Assembly (NCBI GenBank): GCA_014728035.1
Contig: WJMJ01000046.1
Location: 124,001-188,000 of the forward strand
Length of the DNA stretch: 64,000 nt
Reading direction: 5' to 3'
Source: Promethearchaeota archaeon
Lineage (GTDB): Archaea > Asgardarchaeota > Thorarchaeia > Thorarchaeales > Thorarchaeaceae
Below are positions 24,421 through 33,522 of this stretch, piece after piece. The notes beneath the pieces were generated by a model. It searched no databases. It was given only the letters and a program-made list of their open reading frames with translations, and had not been told where the DNA came from. The translations under genes and the position numbers were made by a program. Each line of letters starts with the position of its first letter. Within the stretch, counting starts at the first letter, position 1.

Positions 24421-25929
24421 CTATTTTTCAGCTCGTAACAATGCATCAGACAGAGATTTAGCTTTTCCAGATGGCTCAAAATATCGTTTTCTTATTTTTA
24501 CAAAAGTTGGTACTGAAACAGTTTCGCCGACAAAAAGTGATTCTCCAACCTCCAAGGTAGTGATTGCATCCAATGCAGCTCTATCAATGCCCTCACTGCT
24601 TCTTCCGATATGATCCAAATCATATGGATTAGTACACCGGAAAATAGCTTGATTACTACACTGACTCAGAACAGTTGTAGAAAGCTTGACAGGACGTTGA
24701 GAAATCAAACATAAAAGTGCAAAGAATTTTCGACCTTCTCGTGCAATGGTTTCAATACGACTTTTTGGAAGAGCTAAATCATGTCGACTCTCAGGACAAA
24801 ACTGATGAGCTTCTTCAAGAACTAATAGAAAAGGAGGAATAGATTCTCTTCGCCGAAGATAGAGTAGCTCGTTAGCCAAATGAGCTACCACAATTTGCTT
24901 TTTTCTAAGGCTAATGAAATCGCTGAGGTCTATGATTGTTAACCTACCAGGTTGTACAATTGACTTAATATCTGGAACTGCCTCCTTCCCAAATAATCGT
25001 GTTTCTTCTAGATTATAGAGCCAGCCAATCAGTGCATCGCGAGTGTTACCTTTGATAGTGTCATCATCTCGTATATAGTCAATCAATTCCTTCAGAGAAT
25101 AACCATCCTTATAGAAAGATTGAATTTCGGATAATACCCGCTTTAGTTCTCTTTTTTGTACGGTACTCATATCCGAAACAAGAGACCCAATGCCTTCTGC
25201 TGTCATCGAATTAACCGGGATTTGTAGATGAGCCCCACGGATATGCTCAACATCAACTATCGAGCTTTCGGTTTTGGTAAGAGGCTCAATGTCTTTTAGA
25301 TATCTGTACTCACCATGAACATCTATTAAGACAATTGCAATCCGTCCCTGCTTCTTTGTACGTGTAAGTAATTCTTCAAGCAAAACTGAAACAAAGTAGG
25401 ACTTGCCAGCCCCACTCATAGCGAGAATAGCAAGATGTTTTGACAATAATCTATCGATACTGGGAGTAAATGCAAGATTGTGATGACCTAAAGAACCGAG
25501 ATTTAAGCCGTTATTGGGATCTAGTCTGAGAAATTGGGATAGTACTGATGCATCAACCTGTCGAACTACAGAACCAGGTGACACTGCGAAATATGGACGA
25601 ACCGGTCGATTGTTTGCCCATAGCCCAACCACACGTGCAGAAGCAACCGTGTATTGCCATCGATCGGTTGGAAAAATTGAACGAAGGGGTTCTCCACGTG
25701 ATTGATATTCCCTAACAGCTTCTGCATGTTGATAGTATCTATTAGTACGAATTAAATCTTGAACCCGAGATATTACCTCTCCTGCAGGAGTTACAACTGA
25801 TACAAATTCACCCCTTTTAACAATTATTTCATTGGAAACTCCCTCTAGAACAAAAGAAAATTCCATGACATTTGGCGTGCCATTTTCACAAACCACGGTT
25901 CCAAGACGATTATGAGTGTCAGATACCAT
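24421..25929 (-). CDS. herA: DNA helicase/translocase HerA
   Basis: Hexameric FtsK-HerA family ATPase that works with NurA in DNA end resection. It has an N-terminal HAS-barrel-like beta domain (residues about 1-140), Walker A LAMSGAGKSYF, the IVLIDVHGEYRYL segment, Walker B FLLVLEEAHQFCPE and the arginine-finger region (ISQRPVKLSTTVLSQC). The length of 502 residues is typical. nurA ends seven bases upstream and is transcribed in the same direction, the standard archaeal pairing. Mre11 and Rad50 genes are not seen here. Confidence 0.93.
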   Translation of the reverse strand: MVSDTHNRLGTVVCENGTPNVMEFSFVLEGVSNEIIVKRGEFVSVVTPAGEVISRVQDLIRTNRYYQHAEAVREYQSRGEPLRSIFPTDRWQYTVASARVVGLWANNRPVRPYFAVSPGSVVRQVDASVLSQFLRLDPNNGLNLGSLGHHNLAFTPSIDRLLSKHLAILAMSGAGKSYFVSVLLEELLTRTKKQGRIAIVLIDVHGEYRYLKDIEPLTKTESSIVDVEHIRGAHLQIPVNSMTAEGIGSLVSDMSTVQKRELKRVLSEIQSFYKDGYSLKELIDYIRDDDTIKGNTRDALIGWLYNLEETRLFGKEAVPDIKSIVQPGRLTIIDLSDFISLRKKQIVVAHLANELLYLRRRESIPPFLLVLEEAHQFCPESRHDLALPKSRIETIAREGRKFFALLCLISQRPVKLSTTVLSQCSNQAIFRCTNPYDLDHIGRSSEGIDRAALDAITTLEVGESLFVGETVSVPTFVKIRKRYFEPSGKAKSLSDALLRAEK

Positions 25930-25935
25930 ATTGGA

Positions 25936-27099
25936 TTAACCCCCAAAAGGATTTCTAGACCGACGCTTTTCAAGTGTTGCATAAGTTAAACCAGATAGCG
26001 CCATTAGTCTATCAATAATTAACTGAGTTTCATTCAAACTTATCTTCGCTCGGGCATCTGCCTCTAAAATAGGAGATGGGATGCCATATTCAGGATGTTG
26101 CCACGAAAGAGGTAATATGGCAGCAAGAGCTTTGTCAATTTTACTTGAAACATTGACTTCATTATCTTTTACCAGTATTTCAACCCGTAGTGGTAAATCA
26201 TCTCTTGCTGTTTTCAGATAGGTTACCCAAATTGAAGACGCCCAATCAGTCAAGTCTTTAGGTACAGAATTAGGAGTTTGAGTAAACTCAACAGAGTATC
26301 TGAATGCAAAAGTTCGTTCAGCTTCCTCTAAAAAGGTGTCAAGTAAATCACAGTCCCTAGAAATTTTCAATAACCACCTATAGTCAATACCATGCATTTT
26401 ATCAAAAACGGAGGGTTTTCGGATGATGTGTGGAAGGACATCACCCAGCATGTTGACAATTCTAGCAGATCTGCTATCTTTGACTATACCAACCAATGTG
26501 GTTTTTTTCTTTGTTGCAGTAGAATATAATTGTCGATATAAGGCTAAAACTTGTTCATATTTCTCATAAACCAATGAGCCAGAAGGAGGACGATCTTTTG
26601 GATGGTAGAAAAGAGACCCATCAATAAGAATCAAATCAGTATGAAACTCTTCAAGGACTGCAAGAGTCACACGTAGTTCTGTGGCAATTCTTTCAAGTGA
26701 CGCTAGCTGATCTAATTCGGTACTTGAAAGTGTTAACATAATGGGACGGACAGTTGGTTCTGGAAAAGCATCAGGATAAAAATCAACTGTTGGGCCTTCG
26801 GACGACTGAAAGCTGAACACAACCGCAACTCCACGAGTTAGAAGTAAATCCATTGAACGGAAACGGCGACGAACTAATCCACCATCAACACCAGCAATTC
26901 GAAGCCCTGAAAGTGGTGTTGGTTGAATGGATTTGATAAAATCAAATTCGTCAGTGCTTTTGGCAAGTAATGGAAATCTGTTTAGTTCAATTTCGCCTTT
27001 TATTTCTCTTAGGACAGAACCAAAACGAGACCTTGTAGATTCGATTCGCTCAATCTCTTCCACAAGTAAAGACAACATTCGATCAAGATTCTTATCCAT
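25936..27099 (-). CDS. nurA: 5'-3' nuclease NurA
   Basis: RNase-H-fold nuclease that partners HerA. It has the N-terminal catalytic Asp motif RIAGVDGGLVRRRFRSMD, a second acidic motif in LILIDGSLFYHPKDRP, and later VGIVKDSRSARI and PILEADARAKI. Its start overlaps the pyrG stop by 8 bases and its end is seven bases before herA, so the three form one operon. The length of 387 residues is within the family range. Confidence 0.9.
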   Translation of the reverse strand: MDKNLDRMLSLLVEEIERIESTRSRFGSVLREIKGEIELNRFPLLAKSTDEFDFIKSIQPTPLSGLRIAGVDGGLVRRRFRSMDLLLTRGVAVVFSFQSSEGPTVDFYPDAFPEPTVRPIMLTLSSTELDQLASLERIATELRVTLAVLEEFHTDLILIDGSLFYHPKDRPPSGSLVYEKYEQVLALYRQLYSTATKKKTTLVGIVKDSRSARIVNMLGDVLPHIIRKPSVFDKMHGIDYRWLLKISRDCDLLDTFLEEAERTFAFRYSVEFTQTPNSVPKDLTDWASSIWVTYLKTARDDLPLRVEILVKDNEVNVSSKIDKALAAILPLSWQHPEYGIPSPILEADARAKISLNETQLIIDRLMALSGLTYATLEKRRSRNPFGG

Positions 27100-28771
27100 C
27101 AGTCCTCACACTTCTATATTTCATTGCTGCCCTTATTAGACCCAAGTATAATGGATGTGGACTACCTGGACGAGAGAGAAATTCTGGATGAAATTGCACA
27201 CCAATCCAGAAGGGATGCTTCGGTATCTCAATAGCATTAATGATAGTATCGGATTCATCGAGTGCAGAAACAACTAAACCTTTTTCATGCATTTTACTGA
27301 TATATCGGTCAATTAAATGAAAACGATGCCTAAATCTTTCGAAAGTTTCAGTTGCTCCATAGATGCTATGAAGTTTTGTACCTTCCTTAATAATAACTTT
27401 CTGACCACCCAAACGCATTGTTCCTCCCTTATTTTCAATTATTTTTTGTTCATCCATCAAATCAACAACGGGATAGAGACTGTCATCGTTCACTTCGGTA
27501 GTATGAGCATCTTTCCATTTCATAATCTTCCTTGCAAAAGCAACTGTTCCCAGCTGACCACCATAACAAATTCCAAGAAATGGGATCTTTGAACTCAGTG
27601 TAACCGCCGCGGCACTGATCATTCCCTCAACACCACGAGCTCCAAAACCAGGTGTGAGAAGTACTCCATCAACATCCTTCAAATCTTCTGTCAAGCAAGA
27701 TTCATCACACCGTTCATCAGTTTCAATCCATTTGATTTTTATTTTCACACCACAGGCTGCTCCTGCATGAGAGAGAGCTTCATTGATGCTTTTGTAAGAA
27801 TCACTGAGGAGGGTGTATTTCCCTGGCATTGCAATAGTAATTGTGCCTTTTGTACTTTCAAACGATTCAACAATTTCTGCCCATTTTCTTGTATCAGGTT
27901 CATGATCTGTAAGATTGAAATGGCGTGTGAGAATAGAACCCAATTTCTGTTCTTCAAAGTATAAAGGAAGGCGATAAATCACAGGGATATCAGGATTAGA
28001 AATAACATTATCTTCTGAAACATTACAAAACAAAGCAACTTTAGCTGTAGCTGAAGGAGTTAGTTGTTTCTCTGCACGGCAAACAACTATATCAGGCTGC
28101 AACCCAAGACCTTGTAGTGTACGAACACTATGTTGCGTTGGTTTTGTCTTAAATTCTCCCACGGACTTCATGTATGGAACCAATGTGACATGTACAAATG
28201 CAACATTCTGACGCCCGATTTCAAGTGCCAATTGACGAACTGCCTCAAGGAAAGGCATAGCTTCTATGTCACCGACAGTGCCACCAATTTCTACAAGCAA
28301 TACGTCAGGACGAGGTGTTTTTTCAATTAATTCCCAAATTCGCTGTTTTATTTTATCAGTGATATGAGGTATTATTTGAACGGTTCTGCCTAAAAAACTC
28401 CCTTTCCTTTCACCCAAAATTACCGAGATATAGATTTGCCCCGATGTGATATTATGAGAGGGGTGGGCGTTCATTCCCGTAAATCTTTCATATGTTCCAA
28501 AATCCAAATCTATTTCTGATATTGTAAAATCTAAATCACCTGCAGGTCTGAAGTTCCATGCTTGTTCAGTAACAAAAACTTCACCGTGTTCTATTGGATT
28601 CAATGTGCCAGGGTCAATATTTAGATATGGATCTATTTTCACAATACGTACACTATATCCCCGAAATTGAAAGAGCTTTGCAAGAGATGCAGTTGTCACG
28701 CCTTTACCAATACCAGACAGTACGCCTCCAGTCACAAACACCAAACGAGTTGATTCGGTTTTTTCATTCAA
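27092..28771 (-). CDS. pyrG: CTP synthase
   Basis: Converts UTP to CTP with glutamine. The synthetase domain begins FVTGGVLSGIGKG and includes PYLNIDPGTLNPIEHGEVFV and LVEIGGTVGDIEAMPF. The C-terminal glutamine amidotransferase domain has the nucleophile motif LGICYGGQLG and the catalytic HPEF near the end. The open frame extends to 28804, but the TTG at 28771 (MNEKTESTRLVF) gives the family's usual N-terminus. It heads an operon with nurA and herA, an unusual partner for DNA repair genes. Confidence 0.92.
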   Translation of the reverse strand: MNEKTESTRLVFVTGGVLSGIGKGVTTASLAKLFQFRGYSVRIVKIDPYLNIDPGTLNPIEHGEVFVTEQAWNFRPAGDLDFTISEIDLDFGTYERFTGMNAHPSHNITSGQIYISVILGERKGSFLGRTVQIIPHITDKIKQRIWELIEKTPRPDVLLVEIGGTVGDIEAMPFLEAVRQLALEIGRQNVAFVHVTLVPYMKSVGEFKTKPTQHSVRTLQGLGLQPDIVVCRAEKQLTPSATAKVALFCNVSEDNVISNPDIPVIYRLPLYFEEQKLGSILTRHFNLTDHEPDTRKWAEIVESFESTKGTITIAMPGKYTLLSDSYKSINEALSHAGAACGVKIKIKWIETDERCDESCLTEDLKDVDGVLLTPGFGARGVEGMISAAAVTLSSKIPFLGICYGGQLGTVAFARKIMKWKDAHTTEVNDDSLYPVVDLMDEQKIIENKGGTMRLGGQKVIIKEGTKLHSIYGATETFERFRHRFHLIDRYISKMHEKGLVVSALDESDTIINAIEIPKHPFWIGVQFHPEFLSRPGSPHPLYLGLIRAAMKYRSVRTDG

Positions 28772-28862
28772 TAGCAGCAACACCAGACCAAGATATCTGG
28801 ACACATCCAGAATTTATTGCTGGAAGATATGAATCATGTATAAGTGATTCGTTATCTTCCAT

Positions 28863-29450
28863 TCATCCAGTAGCTTGAGCTAAAACACTAGCTCTAAGAG
28901 AGTCTTGGAAAATTAGCTGGAAAGCTTCCATAATCATATTCCCCTCTTTAGCTATACTTTTGAAAATAGGGATCGAATCAGGTAAGCGAAGATAGGATCT
29001 AAATCGAGTCTCATCAATTGCATTTGGTAAATCTTGTTTGTTTAAACAAACAGCAATAGGAAGTGACGTGTCTTCTTCGGAAAGCATCGAAAGTAACTCA
29101 TTCCAGCTTTGCAGGTTCTCTTCCAGAAGATTGTCTTGTGAATCAGCAACGAAGATGATGCCATCCGTTCCAACTAAAACAACCTCTCGAGTAGAACGGT
29201 AGAAATCCTGTCCGGTTGCAGACCAGATATGTGCATTCACCATCCAGCTATTCCCAAGTGGAATTGGAATAGTACCGAAATCACAAAACATGGTTCTACC
29301 AACAGTATTCTCAATTGATGTCAGCCGATCACTGAAATCTAATGCTGAGAATAACCATTGAATGGATGTTGTTTTTCCACTCATGGCCGGTCCAAAGAAC
29401 ACAATTTTCACATTGACTGTTTTATTGCCATAATCTATTATCAAACTCAT
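28863..29450 (-). CDS. MglA-type small GTPase
   Basis: A 195-residue Ras-like GTPase of the MglA/Arf-like group. G1 is GPAMSGKTT (about 20-28), then NTVGRTMFCDFGTI with the switch I Thr. A G3 region reads WSATGQDFYRSTREVVL, in which the usual DxxG Asp is missing. It is preceded by PIPLGNSWMVNAHI, an order that matches MglA (TVPGQ) rather than Ras. G4 is NKQD and G5 is likely SIAKEG. No C-terminal lipidation motif is seen. It is the last gene of a three-gene unit whose first gene encodes a double roadblock protein, the fold of MglB GTPase-activating partners. Confidence 0.85.
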   Translation of the reverse strand: MSLIIDYGNKTVNVKIVFFGPAMSGKTTSIQWLFSALDFSDRLTSIENTVGRTMFCDFGTIPIPLGNSWMVNAHIWSATGQDFYRSTREVVLVGTDGIIFVADSQDNLLEENLQSWNELLSMLSEEDTSLPIAVCLNKQDLPNAIDETRFRSYLRLPDSIPIFKSIAKEGNMIMEAFQLIFQDSLRASVLAQATG

Positions 29451-29462
29451 AACCTCCTAATT

Positions 29463-30380
29463 TCATGTACCCCACATGCTATCAACCCAAGCACCAAGCC
29501 CAGATAAGGTGCCATTTTTTACACAGTCTGAAAAATCTTCATGCCACTCAGCTCGAATGAACTGAATCAAATCAGATACAGTGCCACCTTTCCAACCAAT
29601 AGTTTCGAAAAGGTTTCGCTCTGTCAAAGATGTGGAAGTACCAAGTTCTCGTGCAAGACGAATTCTTGAAAGAAGAGTAACAGCTCTTCTTGCAGCATGC
29701 ACATAATTGTTAATTTCTTCTACGAATACATCACGAGTTAATTTTTCAGCTTCATCATCAAGATTTAGAACCACTTTGGTTATATGTTCAGAATTTTCAA
29801 TATCACGTAAAGATTTTCTTAGTAATCTTCTAATTCGTTCAAGAGATTGATTTTTTCGTTCCAAAATTTTTGATACAATATTCTTCTCGACATCCAAAGA
29901 CCTAGCAATAGAACTAATCAATGAAAACGAGAAATCAGAGGGGGACATAATTCTCAAGATTCCACAATTTCCGGATTCGGCTACTTTTTCAGTAATGGAA
30001 CTCAGTGTTTCCGAATTTATTTCCATGCCCAAAGACTTGGAACCAAGAGGAACTGAAATAACCCAGCTTGAAAAGGTGTTAATTCTTTCCAGCGCTAAAC
30101 GAAGATTGGACGAAAGACAACAAACAACAGTACGATTTACTTCATAATTGTGCTTTTCTTCTTCCAAAACGGATACGATATCATTTTCAGTCGTGAAATC
30201 ACGCCAGAAGACTAGTTTATGCCGGTGAGAGCAAAGTGATGATAGGCTCTCTGTGAGATCATCAACCAACTCGATATCTTCACCAACAACTAGAACAGGA
30301 ATTCGAGATAAGATCGTATTCAGAAGAAGGTGAAACTCCGAATTCATGATCTCAATTAGATTCAATATAGAATAAGTCAT
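29463..30380 (-). CDS. Unrecognised protein of the GTPase/roadblock module
   Basis: I do not recognise this 305-residue protein. The N-terminal 120 residues alternate strands and helices (IPVLVVGEDIELVDDLT, VVCCLSSNLRLALERI, SWVISVPLG) like a small Rossmann or receiver-like domain, but have no P-loop. Residues about 165-245 are strongly helical and charged, probably a coiled coil (LERIRRLLRKSLRDIE). The C-terminal 60 residues form a separate helical part with several Trp. Its start overlaps the stop of the roadblock gene (ATGA) and the GTPase gene follows 12 bases after its own stop. That tight coupling suggests it acts with both. Confidence 0.6.
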   Translation of the reverse strand: MTYSILNLIEIMNSEFHLLLNTILSRIPVLVVGEDIELVDDLTESLSSLCSHRHKLVFWRDFTTENDIVSVLEEEKHNYEVNRTVVCCLSSNLRLALERINTFSSWVISVPLGSKSLGMEINSETLSSITEKVAESGNCGILRIMSPSDFSFSLISSIARSLDVEKNIVSKILERKNQSLERIRRLLRKSLRDIENSEHITKVVLNLDDEAEKLTRDVFVEEINNYVHAARRAVTLLSRIRLARELGTSTSLTERNLFETIGWKGGTVSDLIQFIRAEWHEDFSDCVKNGTLSGLGAWVDSMWGT

Positions 30381-31324
30381 TTATCGCGCCCCACCATTAA
30401 CAGGCTTTTTCCAGGCCCACCAGAAAGCAATAGATCCTTCAATTCTTCCGGAACAGATGGTTTTGTCAGTGATGCATTCTCCAATAATTGTCTTGACTCC
30501 TCAATGTAATGCTTGAGAAGTAAACGCATTAACCCTAATTTCTGGCTGTCCTTATCAACATAAAGACTGAAGACGCCATTGGGCACTGCATAAATGAAAT
30601 GACGCATATTGTCTGTTTCACAAAGAACTGTTTGGAGAGAACTATTACGAAGAGTTCGGATTACTCGTTCAGAAGCATCATGAAGGGCGAAAGACATGGC
30701 TGCTAAACGGTCATCGGTAAAGCCATCAAGTGAAACTCTAACACCACCACTTAGAGCAAGAAAAACAGTGGAGATATTTGGGATACTATCATGGACCTGA
30801 CGAAGAAGAGACCTTAAACTTAACGCACGCGACCTATCTAATGATACAATAGAACGTTTTAGTGAGTACTGGGTTGTATCAATTTCAGAAACAGAAAATC
30901 CTTGAAGCACTTTCTGGGTTTCATCAGAACTGAATGAACGAAGTGGCGGAAGGTTCCCTTCTAGATGTTGTTTCAAAAGGAATGAAACACGAGACAAATT
31001 ATCTTTCATTTCAATGAACAATGCAGCGAGGTTAACACGTGGTGCAGTCGTAACGGCAAGAAAGTAATTCGAGTCTTTAGGTAAAGATGCTAAGAATACT
31101 TTTGATGTTTCTGATTCCATAAGAAGATATTTGAAATTCCCATGGATTAATCGCGCAACTCCAAATATTGCACATGTGGAGGATGCAACCGCAAAGACCT
31201 CATCCTTACTGAACCACACTCCAGCACTTGCAACAGGTAAGCCATCTTTTTGAATCAGAACTACATTTTCAACGCCAGTTATGTTCTTAATCTTTTGAAG
31301 AGTTTCATTCAACTCGTCGGTCAT
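30377..31324 (-). CDS. Double roadblock/LC7-domain protein
   Basis: A 315-residue protein with two roadblock-like domains. The first covers residues 1-115 (LQKIKNITGVENVVLIQKDGLPVASAG ... YLLMESETSKVFLASLPKDSNYFLAVTT). The second covers about 175-285 (LRQVHDSIPNISTVFLALSGGVRVSLDG ... TVLCETDNMRHFIYAVPNGVFSLYVDKD). Roadblock proteins bind small GTPases, and MglB is the activator of MglA. A tandem fusion could mimic the usual dimer. It is the first gene of the module, 47 bases downstream of a TATA-like element. Confidence 0.78.
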   Translation of the reverse strand: MTDELNETLQKIKNITGVENVVLIQKDGLPVASAGVWFSKDEVFAVASSTCAIFGVARLIHGNFKYLLMESETSKVFLASLPKDSNYFLAVTTAPRVNLAALFIEMKDNLSRVSFLLKQHLEGNLPPLRSFSSDETQKVLQGFSVSEIDTTQYSLKRSIVSLDRSRALSLRSLLRQVHDSIPNISTVFLALSGGVRVSLDGFTDDRLAAMSFALHDASERVIRTLRNSSLQTVLCETDNMRHFIYAVPNGVFSLYVDKDSQKLGLMRLLLKHYIEESRQLLENASLTKPSVPEELKDLLLSGGPGKSLLMVGRDK

Positions 31325-31370
31325 TCATTCAGCCTCGAACCGATATGGTCCGTAGTATGATTAAGACTCT

Positions 31371-31381
31371 CAATATATAAT
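31371..31381 (-). promoter_or_regulatory. TATA box of the GTPase/roadblock operon
   Basis: On the minus strand the sequence ATTATATATTG lies 47-57 bases before the ATG of the roadblock gene, in the 81-base gap to the HD-domain gene. It is the best TATA match in the gap and would place the transcript start about 20-25 bases before the start codon. Confidence 0.5.
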
Positions 31382-31405
31382 CCCCACACAGATTTGAGAG
31401 GACAA

Positions 31406-32698
31406 TTACATATGAATAAGAGCTGCATCTGGAACTTCTTGAAAAATTTCTCGTGAGGCCTTACCTACCTTTTTCCTAAATGGTTCACGAGTATACACTC
31501 GGATTACGTCAAGGTAAACTTTCATCATTTCTGCTATATTGGAGAGATCTGATAGATTTCTAGTGATTTTTTTACCTTCTATGATTTCGTAAATACTTAT
31601 TTCCATTGGATCCATTTGATGCGGATTATATGGGACAGAAGGAAGTGTAGGAACATCAACAATGACTTCCTCAGGAGGCACATCAGCTGATTCTGCAATC
31701 TCGTCTTGAATGCTCTCTCTAACTCTTTTCTTTGTTAGAAGTTTTGATACAAAACGGTCTTGAGTATGTAGAACTTTCTCAAAGGATGATTTGTATAATT
31801 TTCGGGAGTCAAGCAAGTTAACCATTTTTACAGCCTCTTGAGCATCCTCAGAAATAGAAGAATCAAGATCTCTTATTTGTGAAAAGAGAGACATATCATC
31901 TAACTCCAGAAAGTGATCAGGCTCAGAAAAGCTAGTTAATCCTAATTCACTATCAGCCGCATTCATCAAATGTACTAGCATAACTTCTACACTTCTGACA
32001 GTTTTATGATAATAAACATTTAGAAACATTTCATAACGAGCAACTAAGAATGACTCCAACGCCCCTCTTGCATTTATATCAAATTCAAGAGTACCAGTAT
32101 CAGAAACTTCGAGACTATTGATTAAACGATGGATATCGACGAGTCCGTAATTAACCCCACAATAAAAAGAGTCGCGAATTAGATAGTCCATCTTATCAGC
32201 ATCTACTTGACCAGCAACAATCCCACTTGTGATTATATCATTGGGTTCAATCACACGCCCCCTAACAAGGTGAGATATACGATTCTTTGAAACACCACCA
32301 TCCCCAAGAATATCTCCTACTACACTATTTAGTATAAGCCACTCAGTTACATCTTCATGATTCCAACCTCTATGTTCGATTAAACATTCTTCGAATACAT
32401 GACTAAATGGACCATGGCCTAAATCATGAAGAAGAGCAGCTAATCGGATATCTTGCAAATCGTCTTCATCTAATCCAATCTGTGGCAACAACCGTTCACC
32501 AAGAAGCCCAGCTAGATATAGTGCACCAATACAATGACCAAATCTACTGTGTTCTGCGGTGGGATACACAAAATGGCCTCCAGACAGTTGCCGAACTCGG
32601 CGTAATCGTTGATATGGTTCAGAGTCAATTATTTTCATTTCAATAGGAGTAAGATGAATAAATCCATGTACCGGATCATTAATTTCAATGGTGGTCAT
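31406..32698 (-). CDS. HD-domain phosphohydrolase, SAMHD1/dGTPase-like
   Basis: A 430-residue metal-dependent HD protein. The ligands are visible: His in EHSRFGHCIGAL, the HD pair in LLHDLGHGPFSH and the late Asp in QVDADKMDYLIRDSFYCG. The opening IEINDPVHGFIHLTPIE and the VDADKMDYL motif place it with the SAMHD1/YdhJ group of dNTP triphosphohydrolases, which lower dNTP pools. It is preceded 14 bases upstream by an XRE regulator on the same strand, probably in one operon. Substrate is inferred from the family. Confidence 0.85.
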   Translation of the reverse strand: MTTIEINDPVHGFIHLTPIEMKIIDSEPYQRLRRVRQLSGGHFVYPTAEHSRFGHCIGALYLAGLLGERLLPQIGLDEDDLQDIRLAALLHDLGHGPFSHVFEECLIEHRGWNHEDVTEWLILNSVVGDILGDGGVSKNRISHLVRGRVIEPNDIITSGIVAGQVDADKMDYLIRDSFYCGVNYGLVDIHRLINSLEVSDTGTLEFDINARGALESFLVARYEMFLNVYYHKTVRSVEVMLVHLMNAADSELGLTSFSEPDHFLELDDMSLFSQIRDLDSSISEDAQEAVKMVNLLDSRKLYKSSFEKVLHTQDRFVSKLLTKKRVRESIQDEIAESADVPPEEVIVDVPTLPSVPYNPHQMDPMEISIYEIIEGKKITRNLSDLSNIAEMMKVYLDVIRVYTREPFRKKVGKASREIFQEVPDAALIHM

Positions 32699-32712
32699 TA
32701 TTATACCCCAAT

Positions 32713-33456
32713 CTATACTTGTGGCTCAAAGCTCCTTAATTTTTTTACTAGAAGCTCTGCGGTTTTCAACTCGGATACACAAAGTGGAAGATGTATACTA
32801 TCAGCAATTTTAACAGCTAATGGGTCTAATTCTTTAACACCTTGTAACACAACAACAGCGGGTTTTACAGCCAAGGAGGTTCCTATCTGACTGGCTTTTA
32901 TTGCAACCATTGGAGACCTCCCCGAACTGACATTTGTCAGAATAGCAGCCCTCTGAGTTGTGCCTCCATAAAGACGTAAAAGCTGCTGTGGAGTTAGAGA
33001 AACTATCGCATTTACACTGTCCAGTGCGGTAAACCCATAAATGTCACGGTCTAAAAGGGATCGATGTGTTAGAATTCGACAGTCTAAGCATTCAATGAGA
33101 TATCGGGCGGGTACTGGAACTCCAAATTCACGACTATCTAGAATTGCCTCTGAAGAAATTTCTGGAGCAATAAGCTTTTCCAATGCCATAGCGATTCTCC
33201 CACCTCTAGCTGCATCCATCTCAATTAGGCCTTCAACAAACCGTTTAATTGTATCTACACGAGGAGATTTTCTTCTCCCACTTTCATAATCACTAATTAC
33301 AGATGGAAAAACATCCAAATGTTTCGCTAAGTCTTTTTGAGAGATTTGGAAGCGTTCACGCCATCGTTTCATAATAGACCCAGGATTAGTTTCAGATAAA
33401 CAAATCTCACCAGCCATTTCTTCTGCTAGTCTTTGAATTGTTCCACTTTGAACCAT
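32713..33456 (-). CDS. XRE-family transcriptional regulator
   Basis: A 247-residue protein. Residues about 30-80 form an XRE helix-turn-helix (RERFQISQKDLAKHLDVFPSVISDYESGRRKSP). The C-terminal part (about 110-245) is an alpha/beta domain, probably ligand-binding (YGFTALDSVNAIVSLTPQQLLRLYGG ... VVLQGVKELDPLAVKIADS). Archaea commonly carry this architecture, whose ligand is unknown. It is divergent from the GPN GTPase gene, and its frame overlaps only the 5' open extension of that gene, not its likely coding part. Confidence 0.8.
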   Translation of the reverse strand: MVQSGTIQRLAEEMAGEICLSETNPGSIMKRWRERFQISQKDLAKHLDVFPSVISDYESGRRKSPRVDTIKRFVEGLIEMDAARGGRIAMALEKLIAPEISSEAILDSREFGVPVPARYLIECLDCRILTHRSLLDRDIYGFTALDSVNAIVSLTPQQLLRLYGGTTQRAAILTNVSSGRSPMVAIKASQIGTSLAVKPAVVVLQGVKELDPLAVKIADSIHLPLCVSELKTAELLVKKLRSFEPQV

Positions 33457-33522
33457 ACCACTATTTTTGTATGTGACGCTGATAAGACTTGCGAGCTACA
33501 ACCGAAGCACTCAAAGAGTAAT

